Source of the DNA: Thiofilum flexile DSM 14609
GTDB lineage: Bacteria > Pseudomonadota > Gammaproteobacteria > Thiotrichales > Thiotrichaceae
Assembly (NCBI RefSeq): GCF_000380185.1
Contig: NZ_KB904750.1
Span: 1 to 64,000 of the forward strand
DNA length: 64,000 nucleotides
Direction: 5' to 3'
The notes below the pieces were generated by a model, which ran no database searches, was not told the DNA's origin, and was given only the letters and a program-made list of their open reading frames with translations. Shown here one piece after another: positions 9,115-17,096 of this stretch (positions within the stretch are counted from its first letter, which is position 1; each line of letters begins with the position of its first letter). The position numbers and the translations under genes are program-made.

Positions 9115-10223
9115 AGCGATTTATTCTTATCGGTGCACTACCCGAATCCCTAATCAACTTTCGTGGTTCACTTATTCAGTCGTTACGCAAAACTAATTAT
9201 CAAGTCACTGCAATGGCATCGGAAACAAAAACAATTGTTACCCAACAGCTAGCTGCATGGGGTACAAACTTCTGTACATACCCTGTACAACGTAACAATT
9301 TAAATCCATTGGCCGATCTAAAAACATGGTATGCTTTGCGACAAACCTTTCTTATTCTTCAACCAGATGTCATCCTAGCCTATACAATAAAACCTGCAAT
9401 TTGGGGGGGATTAGCTAGCCGAATTTTACCTAATGCCCGCTTTTACGCACTCATTACTGGTTTAGGCTTCGCCTTTCAAGGTAAAACCATCAAACGCAAG
9501 CTTTTGAGCAAGCTGGTGACATTTCTCTATAGCATTGCTCTAAAAAATGCCAGAAAGGTCATTTTTCAAAACCCAGATAATCTCAATGAATTTGTCCAAC
9601 GGGGTATTGTACCTGCTGATAAATGTGCTTTGGTGAATGGTTCTGGTGTAGATATTAGCAACTACACACATACGCCTTTACCAAGTGGTTCTATAACTTT
9701 CCTTACTATCGGACGTTTATTAGGTGAAAAAGGCTTTCGCGAGTATGCTCAGGCTGCAAAACTTGTCAAAGCTCTTTACCCAGAAGCCATCTTTCAACTA
9801 TTAGGACCAGAAGATCCATCACCTGATGGTATTCCCCTTAGTGAAGTGCAACATTGGCACCAACAAGGTTGGCTCGAATACCTAGGTTCTACCCATGATG
9901 TGCGACCCTATTTGCAAAATTGTCATATCTACGTATTACCTTCCTACCACGAAGGAATGCCACGTACTGTACTAGAAGCAATGGCAACTGGTCGTCCTAT
10001 CCTCACCACCGACGTACCTGGTTGCCGTGAAACGGTAACTAATGGCGACAATGGCTATCTCGTCCCCAAAGCAAATGCCCAAGCGCTCGCCGAACGTATG
10101 ATTTGGTTCATCGAAAACCACGACCGGTGGGAACATATGGGCAAACGCAGCCGTGAACTCGCAGAAGAAAAATATGATGTCCACAAAGTCAACGCGAAAT
10201 TGCTGGAAATAATGGGATTATGA
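9111..10223 (+). CDS. pglA: PglA-like glycosyltransferase family 4
   Basis: A 370-residue GT4 enzyme. The N-terminal segment [20 protein letters not shown] and the [12 protein letters not shown] motif are characteristic of the PglA/CapM-like subgroup, which adds a hexosamine (GalNAc alpha-1,3 in Campylobacter) to undecaprenyl-PP-linked bacillosamine. The donor site shows [19 protein letters not shown], and the signature [20 protein letters not shown] is followed by [11 protein letters not shown]. It overlaps both neighbours by 4 bp. Its position directly before pglC-, pglD- and pglE-like genes supports the assignment; the actual sugar is inferred. Confidence 0.72.
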   Translation: MKRFILIGALPESLINFRGSLIQSLRKTNYQVTAMASETKTIVTQQLAAWGTNFCTYPVQRNNLNPLADLKTWYALRQTFLILQPDVILAYTIKPAIWGGLASRILPNARFYALITGLGFAFQGKTIKRKLLSKLVTFLYSIALKNARKVIFQNPDNLNEFVQRGIVPADKCALVNGSGVDISNYTHTPLPSGSITFLTIGRLLGEKGFREYAQAAKLVKALYPEAIFQLLGPEDPSPDGIPLSEVQHWHQQGWLEYLGSTHDVRPYLQNCHIYVLPSYHEGMPRTVLEAMATGRPILTTDVPGCRETVTNGDNGYLVPKANAQALAERMIWFIENHDRWEHMGKRSRELAEEKYDVHKVNAKLLEIMGL

Positions 10224-10813
10224 AGCGCTTTTTTGATCTAACCGTATCCCTGCTCGGCTTGCTCCTGCTCAGCCCACTTATTCTGATACTGATACTATTG
10301 ATACGCTGGAAACTCGGTTCTCCTGTATTCTTTACTCAAGCCCGCCCTGGTTTACAGGGCAAGCCGTTCAGAATGGTTAAGTTCCGTACCATGACTGATG
10401 CTCGTGATGATAATGGTAATTTACTGCCTGACAGTATTCGTCTTACCTCATTTGGTCGTTTTCTACGCTCCACTAGCCTCGACGAACTCCCAGAACTCTG
10501 GAATGTGCTTAAGGGTGATATGAGCTTAGTAGGCCCCCGTCCCTTACTAATGGAATATCTTCCCCTCTACACCTACGAACAAGCACGTCGCCATGAAGTG
10601 CGCTCTGGCATTACTGGCTGGGCACAAATCAATGGGCGCAATGCCATTAGCTGGGAAGAAAAATTCAAACTTGATATTTGGTATGTTGACAACCAATCCT
10701 TTTGGTTAGACCTAAAAATCTTAGCTTTAACTGCAAAAAAAGTGTTTGTGCGTGAAGGGATTAGTGCTGAGGGTGAGTCTACCATGCCCAAATTTACTGG
10801 ATCGACATCATGA
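10220..10813 (+). CDS. pglC: PglC-like undecaprenyl-phosphate sugar-1-phosphate transferase
   Basis: A 197-residue monotopic phosphoglycosyl transferase. One N-terminal hydrophobic re-entrant helix (about residues 5-28) precedes the cytosolic domain. That domain has [18 protein letters not shown], the catalytic Asp-Glu pair in [27 protein letters not shown] and [12 protein letters not shown]. It transfers a sugar-1-phosphate, predicted to be di-N-acetylbacillosamine, to undecaprenyl phosphate, the committed step of glycan assembly. The length matches the short PglC/WecP-like type, not the long WbaP/WcaJ form. Overlaps of 4 bp on both sides indicate tight coupling. Confidence 0.82.
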   Translation: MKRFFDLTVSLLGLLLLSPLILILILLIRWKLGSPVFFTQARPGLQGKPFRMVKFRTMTDARDDNGNLLPDSIRLTSFGRFLRSTSLDELPELWNVLKGDMSLVGPRPLLMEYLPLYTYEQARRHEVRSGITGWAQINGRNAISWEEKFKLDIWYVDNQSFWLDLKILALTAKKVFVREGISAEGESTMPKFTGSTS

Positions 10814-11412
10814 TTTATATCTATGGTGCGGGTGGCCATGGCAAAGTTGCTTTTCACACACTAATCCAAAGTGGCAAACAAGTTGGATACTTCATCGATG
10901 ATAAAGCACAGGGAGACTTATGTGGCATCCCTATTCTTGCTCCAACACAAATTATGGAGTCACGCACCTATACTATTCACTTTGCGATTGGAAACAATGC
11001 CATTCGTAGTCGACTACAAAACCAATGGCACAATATCGCTATTATACCCGAAACTGCCATCCATCCCCATGCCACGATTTACCCAGGTGCAAGTATAGGC
11101 TTAGGCAGCCTAATCACTGCTGGCTCTATTATTGGTCCAGATGCCCAACTTGGCACTGGTTGTATCATCAACCATAATGCCGTGATTGATCATGATTGTG
11201 TCATTGGTGATTTTTGTCATATTGCCCCTACAGTTACTCTTGGTGGGGGTGTTACCATCGGTAAGCAGTGTCTTATTGGCGCAGGTGCCACTGTTCTACC
11301 CTACTTAACTATAGGCAACAATGTCACTGTTGGTGCCGGTGCAGTTGTTACACATAACCTACCAGATAACATCATAGTAGTGGGTTGCCCTGCACAACCT
11401 AAAAAATCCTAA
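10810..11412 (+). CDS. pglD: PglD-like UDP-sugar N-acetyltransferase
   Basis: A 200-residue acyltransferase of the NeuD/PglD family. The N-terminal Rossmann-like UDP-sugar domain starts [16 protein letters not shown]. From about residue 90 the chain becomes a left-handed beta-helix of hexapeptide repeats ([42 protein letters not shown]). The [10 protein letters not shown] segment carries the histidine expected to act as base. It is predicted to acetylate the C4 amino group made by the next gene's product, giving UDP-diNAcBac. It overlaps pglC by 4 bp. Confidence 0.8.
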   Translation: MIYIYGAGGHGKVAFHTLIQSGKQVGYFIDDKAQGDLCGIPILAPTQIMESRTYTIHFAIGNNAIRSRLQNQWHNIAIIPETAIHPHATIYPGASIGLGSLITAGSIIGPDAQLGTGCIINHNAVIDHDCVIGDFCHIAPTVTLGGGVTIGKQCLIGAGATVLPYLTIGNNVTVGAGAVVTHNLPDNIIVVGCPAQPKKS

Positions 11413-11422
11413 AACCAAAATT

Positions 11423-12598
11423 ATGCTAAATACTCAACCGTCTCCATGGCCTGCATTTACCCAAGAAGAAGCCGATGCCATTTCCCATACCCTTCTCTCT
11501 AATAAAGTCAATTATTGGACTGGTATAGAATGTCGTGAGTTTGAAAAAGAGTTCGCCACGTGGTGTGGTACAGAACATGCTATTGCTCTTGCCAATGGCA
11601 CAGTCGCTCTTGATCTTGCCCTCAAAGTATTAGACATTGGACAGGGTGATGAGGTCATTGTTACTTCACGCACTTTTCTTGCTTCTGTCTCCTGCATCAT
11701 TACCGCAAGTGCAACTCCTGTGTTTGCCGATATTGATCGCGATAACCAAAATATTACTGCTGCCACCATCGCCCCTATGATCACTCCGCGCACTCGCGCC
11801 ATTATCTGTGTACATCTCGCAGGTTGGCCGTGTGAGATGGATCCCATCATGCAACTTGCTGCTCAACACAATCTCTATGTCATTGAAGACTGTGCCCAAG
11901 CTCATGGAGCGACCTATAAAGGGCGCATGGTTGGTAGTATTGGGCATATCGGCGCATGGTCATTTTGCCAAGACAAAATTATGACCACAGGCGGTGAAGG
12001 CGGCATGGTCACGACCAATGACCATAAGCTATGGTCAAAAATGTGGAGCTACAAAGACCATGGCAAGAGTTGGGAAGCTGTATATGAACGCCAACACCCC
12101 CCAGGGTTTCGCTGGCTACATGATAGCTTTGGTACTAACTGGCGTATGATTGAAATACAGGCTGTTATTGGTCGTATCCAACTCACTCGTATGAAGAACT
12201 GGACAGCTCAACGCCAAAAAAATGCCTCAGCTATATGGGAAACTGCTCGCCAACTACCTGGGTTACGTGTCCCTATCGTCCCTCCTCATATCGGTCATGC
12301 CGCCTACAAGTGCTATGTTTTTGTAGAGCCACAACAATTGAAAAGTGATTGGAGTCGTGACCGCATCATGGCTGAAATGAATCAACATGGCATCCCCTGT
12401 TTCTCTGGCTCATGTTCGGAGGTCTACCTCGAAAAGGCCTTTGATAATACAGGATGGCGACCTACTCAACGTCTTCCTATTGCTCAGGAATTGGGTGAAA
12501 CCAGTCTAATGTTTCTTGTTCATCCTACTCTTACTGAGCATGAAATAACAAAAACTTGCTCTACTATCACTCAAATCCTCCAAGCAGCAACCTTATAG
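11423..12598 (+). CDS. pglE: PglE-like PLP-dependent sugar aminotransferase (DegT/DnrJ/EryC1)
   Basis: A 391-residue fold-type I aminotransferase. ALANGTVALDLAL (about residues 55-67) binds the PLP phosphate, VIEDCAQAHGA carries the Asp that contacts the pyridine, and the Schiff-base lysine is Lys185 in SFCQDKIMTTGGEGGMV. It is predicted to install the 4-amino group on UDP-4-keto-6-deoxy-GlcNAc in the bacillosamine route, between PglF and PglD. Related enzymes make perosamine or QuiNAc4N, so the final sugar is inferred from the pglD and pglC partners. It starts 10 bp after pglD. Confidence 0.78.
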   Translation: MLNTQPSPWPAFTQEEADAISHTLLSNKVNYWTGIECREFEKEFATWCGTEHAIALANGTVALDLALKVLDIGQGDEVIVTSRTFLASVSCIITASATPVFADIDRDNQNITAATIAPMITPRTRAIICVHLAGWPCEMDPIMQLAAQHNLYVIEDCAQAHGATYKGRMVGSIGHIGAWSFCQDKIMTTGGEGGMVTTNDHKLWSKMWSYKDHGKSWEAVYERQHPPGFRWLHDSFGTNWRMIEIQAVIGRIQLTRMKNWTAQRQKNASAIWETARQLPGLRVPIVPPHIGHAAYKCYVFVEPQQLKSDWSRDRIMAEMNQHGIPCFSGSCSEVYLEKAFDNTGWRPTQRLPIAQELGETSLMFLVHPTLTEHEITKTCSTITQILQAATL

Positions 12599-12662
12599 CA
12601 AATACATAACTGTATTTTACCTGGCTAAACCACAAGCATTATAACTGCCTAAGAGCCTATCC

Positions 12663-14660
12663 ATGTTTAATCCCTCTCAATCCATCTACCATCTGTTTAC
12701 CCTCCCCCGCTGGCAAAAGCGCATTGTCATGGTCACAGCCGATCTCTTGATCCTGCCACTGGCGATCTGGATCAGCTTTGCTCTGCGCCTCAGTACTTGG
12801 ACACCTACCCTCAATGATGGGGTGTGGCTGATGCTCATTGCCCCGTTGGTTGCATTTGTTATCTTTACTCGGTTAGGGCTATATCGTTCTATTATCCGCT
12901 TTATGGGGGTGAAAGCCTTACAGTCAGTCGTGATAGGTGTCACACTCAGTACTATAGTCCTATGGGTGGTTGCAACCTTTGCTCATTGGAAAGGGATTCC
13001 TCAATCGATCTATCCTATCTATTGGGGTACTGCTTTATTAGTGATTGGGGGTAGCCGCTATCTCATGCGACGCTACTATCAACTCCTTAACTCGCGTCAA
13101 CACCAACAGCAACGCGCTGCTGTACTGATTTATGGTGCTGGACAATCCGGTGCACAGCTTGCGGCTGCTTTAGAACACAATGAATATTATCGTGCAGTAG
13201 CCTTTGTAGATGATAACCCTAGCCTGCATAAATCCCTTATTCAGGGCTTATCGATCTATGCACCCGAACAAACCGCACGCCTCATTGAACAATATGCGAT
13301 TAAGCACATCTTTTTGGCGATGCCACTCATAGCCCATACCCGTAAGCGTCAAATTATTCAGTCTTTAGAGTCGCTACCTGTGCATGTGCGCACTATTCCT
13401 AGTATGACTGAATTACTCTCAGGTCAACGTTCCATCGATGAAATTCGCGAAATCGATATCGATGAACTGTTAGGGCGTGAAGCGGTGGCTCCTAATCAAG
13501 CCTTATTGTCAGTTTGCATCCAAAACCATCATGTGATGGTCACCGGAGCGGGGGGTTCAATAGGTTCAGAACTCTGTCGCCAAATTCTCCGCCAACAACC
13601 TAGCTCTTTAGTGCTTTACGAACTCAGCGAATATGCGCTGTATCAAATTGAACAGGAACTACTTGAAATCAATCGTAGCGAAGGTTTGAATATTCCGGTG
13701 ATTCCGGTGCTGGGTTCGGTACAAGACCGCCAACGTCTTGACGAAACTATCAAAAATAATCAGATTCAAACCCTCTATCATGCCGCAGCCTATAAGCATG
13801 TTCCTTTGGTTGAACATAATCCCATTGAAGGTATCCGTAATAATACTCTAGGTACCTATCACACGGCTCAAGCCGCGTTGGCTCATCAAGTGAAACACTT
13901 TGTGCTGATTTCCACCGATAAAGCGGTACGCCCTACCAATGTCATGGGGGCTAGTAAACGCATGGCGGAGTTAGTCTTACAAGGTATCTCCGAACAGACT
14001 CAACATACTTGTTTTAGTATGGTGCGTTTTGGCAATGTCTTAGGCTCCTCTGGCTCAGTCGTGCCACTTTTTCGCAAACAAATTCAACAAGGTGGGCCGA
14101 TTACTGTGACTCACCCCGATATTATCCGCTATTTCATGACGATCCCCGAAGCCGCTCAATTAGTGATTCAAGCCGGTGCACTCGCACAGGGGGGAGAAGT
14201 CTTTTTATTGGATATGGGTGAGCCAGTTAAAATCGTCGATCTAGCTCGCCGCATGATTCATCTCAAAGGCTTATCGGTTAAGAATGAAACCAATCCCTAT
14301 GGTGATATTGCGATTGAATTCAGTGGCTTGCGTCCAGGTGAAAAGCTGTATGAAGAACTACTGATTGATGATCATGCCCAGCCTACTCAACACCCCCGTA
14401 TTCGTCAGGCACATGAAGACTACTTAACTTGGCCTCAGATTCAACAAGTGATTAGCACCCTACAATACGCCTGCTCACAGCGTGATCTGCTCACGATCTA
14501 TCAACTACTGCTACAACACGTCAATGGGTTTAAACCGACCCATCTGCCTGACTACCTAGCGCCGCTTGCGAGTCATACCCTTCCCACTTCTAACTCACAC
14601 ACCAACACATCCCCACCTCGTATTCCATCTCTCTCCTTTACACCTCTCTCCGCGAATTAA
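12663..14660 (+). CDS. pglF: PglF-like membrane UDP-GlcNAc 4,6-dehydratase
   Basis: A 665-residue protein. Four hydrophobic segments lie in the first ~125 residues. Next comes a CoA-binding-like Rossmann domain (VLIYGAGQSGAQLA), then the catalytic SDR domain beginning MVTGAGGSIGSELCRQIL near residue 294. The active-site region is STDKAVRPTNVMGASKRMAE, in which Met replaces the classical SDR tyrosine, as is usual for the long FlaA1/PglF/CapD family. RFGNVLGSSGSVVPLF and FSGLRPGEKLYEELL follow. It makes the 4-keto-6-deoxy sugar that starts diNAcBac synthesis. A Ser/Thr/Pro-rich tail of ~25 residues closes it. Confidence 0.82.
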   Translation: MFNPSQSIYHLFTLPRWQKRIVMVTADLLILPLAIWISFALRLSTWTPTLNDGVWLMLIAPLVAFVIFTRLGLYRSIIRFMGVKALQSVVIGVTLSTIVLWVVATFAHWKGIPQSIYPIYWGTALLVIGGSRYLMRRYYQLLNSRQHQQQRAAVLIYGAGQSGAQLAAALEHNEYYRAVAFVDDNPSLHKSLIQGLSIYAPEQTARLIEQYAIKHIFLAMPLIAHTRKRQIIQSLESLPVHVRTIPSMTELLSGQRSIDEIREIDIDELLGREAVAPNQALLSVCIQNHHVMVTGAGGSIGSELCRQILRQQPSSLVLYELSEYALYQIEQELLEINRSEGLNIPVIPVLGSVQDRQRLDETIKNNQIQTLYHAAAYKHVPLVEHNPIEGIRNNTLGTYHTAQAALAHQVKHFVLISTDKAVRPTNVMGASKRMAELVLQGISEQTQHTCFSMVRFGNVLGSSGSVVPLFRKQIQQGGPITVTHPDIIRYFMTIPEAAQLVIQAGALAQGGEVFLLDMGEPVKIVDLARRMIHLKGLSVKNETNPYGDIAIEFSGLRPGEKLYEELLIDDHAQPTQHPRIRQAHEDYLTWPQIQQVISTLQYACSQRDLLTIYQLLLQHVNGFKPTHLPDYLAPLASHTLPTSNSHTNTSPPRIPSLSFTPLSAN

Positions 14661-14796
14661 CTTGTGACCTTTTATCTTTTTATTCTTTATAGGAGCAATG
14701 ACCGTTAATACGGAAAGATTAGTCCTTTATAACAATAGTTAATATAGTCTAGCCAACCTCCTAGATTATTAAAACAACTTAATAAAGGGTCAATCC

Positions 14797-15297
14797 ATGC
14801 TAAAAAAAATAATTCAAGCCACACTTTTAGTTTTAAGTCTTAGCAGTTCTGCTGCTGTTTTAGCTGAATTAGTCAATATCAATACTGCCGATACCAAAAC
14901 CATTCAAGATAATCTAAAAGGTATCGGTGAGAAAAAGGCTAAAGCCATTATTGATTATCGCACCGAAAAAGGCAGTTTTAAAACTCTAGAAGAAATTCAA
15001 GAAGTTAAAGGTATTGGGCCTAAATTATTTGAAAAAATCAAAGCAGATATTTCCCTTACTGAAGGTTTAGGTACTACTAAACCCACCCCAGCCTCTAGCC
15101 CTGCTCCTATTGCTACTACAACACCCAGCACTACCCCTGTTTCTACCCCTAGTAATACCCCAGCACCTGCTAAGCCGGTAGAAAATACACCTACTCCGAC
15201 TTCAACAGTGGCAAAAAGTGTAACAGCTCCAGTCATCAAAACAGATTCTGGCAAAACTCCCCTTAGCTTAGATCGTCCAGCAACGTCTACTCAGTAA
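14797..15297 (+). CDS. Secreted ComEA-like helix-hairpin-helix protein
   Basis: A 166-residue protein. The N-terminus (KKIIQATLLVLSLSSSAAVLA) is a signal peptide with a probable cut after LA. Residues ~25-85 form tandem helix-hairpin-helix motifs: VNINTADTKTI, LKGIGEKKAKAIIDYR and EVKGIGPKLFEKI. These match the DNA-binding domain of ComEA, which captures incoming DNA during natural transformation. The last ~75 residues are a low-complexity Pro/Thr/Ser-rich tail, unusual for ComEA and perhaps a flexible periplasmic spacer. It is not linked to other competence genes here; it lies between the sugar-synthesis and export genes. Confidence 0.75.
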   Translation: MLKKIIQATLLVLSLSSSAAVLAELVNINTADTKTIQDNLKGIGEKKAKAIIDYRTEKGSFKTLEEIQEVKGIGPKLFEKIKADISLTEGLGTTKPTPASSPAPIATTTPSTTPVSTPSNTPAPAKPVENTPTPTSTVAKSVTAPVIKTDSGKTPLSLDRPATSTQ

Positions 15298-15409
15298 TAG
15301 TAGCTATAAAATAGTGGTATAGGGTAACTTTATAAATGCTACTCTGTACCACTGGCTATTAAGTCACATAAGCGCCTTTTTAACCTTACCTTAAACCAAA
15401 ATAGGATTT

Positions 15410-15439
15410 ATGACGTCTTAGGAGAAATTACGCTATACT
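15410..15439 (+). promoter_or_regulatory. Candidate sigma-70 promoter of the export module
   Basis: A -10-like TATACT at 15434-15439 is preceded, with an 18-base spacer, by ATGACG (TTGACA-like, four of six). It sits ~40 bases upstream of the phosphatase ATG at 15482, in a 160-bp gap after the ComEA-like gene. It would drive the phosphatase, Wza, Wzc, TPR and Wzy genes. The assignment is by eye only. Confidence 0.35.
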
Positions 15440-15481
15440 ATCCCTAGGTTTGCTTTCCCATTGGTGTTACAAAATTTTTCT

Positions 15482-16315
15482 ATGATTGATTTACATAGCC
15501 ACACACTCCCCGCTCTTTGTGATGGATCACAAGATCTTGAAACCTCACTTGCTATGGCACGCATGGCCGTCGCGGATGGTATTACCCATTTAGCTTGTAC
15601 CCCCCACATCTATCCGGGCTTATACGATAATTCAGCCGCTACTATTGCTCCCGCTTTAGAGGCACTACAAGCACAACTGGATTTAGCCCAAATTCCACTG
15701 AAATTGTTGATTGGTGCAGATACCCATATGGTACCAGATGTGATGCGAGGCTTGAAAACGGGGCGCATCCCTACCCTCAACCATTCACGTTACTTTTTAC
15801 TCGAACCCTCGCATCATGTCCCAGTCAATGATTTTATTGGACAGGTTGAAAACTATATCCATGCAGGCTATATCCCCCTCATTACTCATCCCGAACGTCT
15901 TACTTGGATTGGTGAGCATTATGAGGAGTTTTTAACTGTCGCACGTTTGGGGGCTTGGATTCAGATTACGGCAGGTTCTATTACTGGACAGTTTGGGCGC
16001 AGTGCTAAAAAATTTGCCGAGCAATTCTTGCGTGATGGTTATGTACATATTATTGCAACGGATGCCCATGGCATTGATAGACGCCCACCGATTTTATCAG
16101 AAGGGGTTAAAGCAGCAGCATTGATTGTAGGTGAGCAAGAAGCACGATATTGTGTCTGGGAACGCCCTCAGGCTATTCTGGAAAATCTGGCTCCTCATTT
16201 AGTCCCAACTATTCCTGCCTTACAGGCTAATACCTCTAAAACCCCCTTGCGATCTGCGGCTAATGATGCTAATAGGCAAAAGTCGTTCTTACAGCGTCTA
16301 TTTGGGCGCAGCTAA
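15482..16315 (+). CDS. PHP-type phosphotyrosine protein phosphatase (CpsB/YwqE-like)
   Basis: A protein of about 277 residues that begins MIDLHSHTLPALCDG, the first metal-binding motif of the PHP fold. Further ligands appear in LACTPHIYPG, LIGADTHM, LITHPERL and IIATDAHGIDRRPP. CpsB-type enzymes remove phosphate from the tyrosine tail of BY-kinases and so control polymer length and export; the kinase target lies two genes downstream. ATG 15482 is preferred because family members start exactly there; in-frame TTG (15461) and GTG (15464) codons are alternatives. A PHP phosphatase, not a Wzb-type low-molecular-weight one, beside Wza/Wzc is less usual in gammaproteobacteria. Confidence 0.78.
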   Translation: MIDLHSHTLPALCDGSQDLETSLAMARMAVADGITHLACTPHIYPGLYDNSAATIAPALEALQAQLDLAQIPLKLLIGADTHMVPDVMRGLKTGRIPTLNHSRYFLLEPSHHVPVNDFIGQVENYIHAGYIPLITHPERLTWIGEHYEEFLTVARLGAWIQITAGSITGQFGRSAKKFAEQFLRDGYVHIIATDAHGIDRRPPILSEGVKAAALIVGEQEARYCVWERPQAILENLAPHLVPTIPALQANTSKTPLRSAANDANRQKSFLQRLFGRS

Positions 16316-16345
16316 CCATTATTCGATTGACTAGTAAACTGAGAT

Positions 16346-17074
16346 ATGATGAACCAACTAAAACTAAATCTCACTGCCGTTGCCTGCTGTGTTGTTCTGG
16401 CAGGTTGTAGTACAGGCGGAGCGCTCCCCGTTACCTCAGGCCCTGCGGTCAATAATAGCAAGCAAATTTTTTCCAATATTAATGAGTTGGGCTATATACC
16501 CCCACAAAGCGAATACCGTATTGGACCATCAGATCTATTGGCTATTACTATTTTTCCTGCTGAAGGCTTAAATCAGGAAGTCAGAGTCGATTCACGCGGT
16601 TATATCGCTCTGCAAATCATTAAGGAAATTAAGGCTCAGGGCTTAACTCAACAAGAATTAGCTCGTGCTTTAGAACAAGCCTACTCCAGTAATCCCGAAG
16701 GTCTTAATAACCCTAAAATTACCGTCTTAGTGAAAGAAGCGGCTAATCAAAGGGTAACCGTTGAGGGTGAAGTCACTAAACCTAATGTTTATGCGATTGA
16801 GGGGGCTATGACGGTGATGCAAGCCATAGCTCAAGCAGGAGGACCAACTACTCTTGCTTCTAAAGATAAAATTATTCTATTTAGGACACTACCTAATAAA
16901 TCGGTAAAGGCTTATCGCCTTAATCTTACTGCAATCCGTAATGGGCAACTCAAAGATCCTTATCTGCAAAACGATGACCGTATTGTCGTCCATCGCTCTG
17001 ATAGTCGTTATTGGTTGAAGGAAGCCGCTGCATTTATTAGCCCTATCAATACTCTCAACAATTTGGTTAACTAA
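16346..17074 (+). CDS. Wza-like polysaccharide export outer-membrane lipoprotein
   Basis: A 242-residue protein. The lipobox LAGCSTGG follows a short hydrophobic signal sequence and indicates lipidation at the Cys near residue 21. YRIGPSDLLAITIFPAEGLNQ opens the Poly_export domain, and an SLBB domain follows (VTVEGEVTKPNVYAI, GAMTVMQAIAQAGG). Wza-type proteins form the outer-membrane channel for capsule or exopolysaccharide. At 242 residues it is shorter than E. coli Wza (~380), as in many EPS systems with fewer SLBB domains. It ends 22 bp before the kinase gene. Confidence 0.85.
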   Translation: MMNQLKLNLTAVACCVVLAGCSTGGALPVTSGPAVNNSKQIFSNINELGYIPPQSEYRIGPSDLLAITIFPAEGLNQEVRVDSRGYIALQIIKEIKAQGLTQQELARALEQAYSSNPEGLNNPKITVLVKEAANQRVTVEGEVTKPNVYAIEGAMTVMQAIAQAGGPTTLASKDKIILFRTLPNKSVKAYRLNLTAIRNGQLKDPYLQNDDRIVVHRSDSRYWLKEAAAFISPINTLNNLVN

Positions 17075-17096
17075 ACAAACAGGGGTAGTGGATTCA

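Noticed and set aside
11512-11947. Minus-strand open frames inside pglE
   Set aside because: They are antisense to a well-conserved aminotransferase, have no recognisable domain, and arise from codon bias.
14997-15254. Minus-strand open frame opposite the ComEA-like tail
   Set aside because: It is the antisense of a repetitive Pro/Thr-coding tract, which gives Gly/Val-rich nonsense.
15310-15362. Hairpin after the ComEA-like gene as a terminator
   Set aside because: The arms AATAG and TGGTA pair only with a 4-base bulge and no T tract follows; too weak to annotate.
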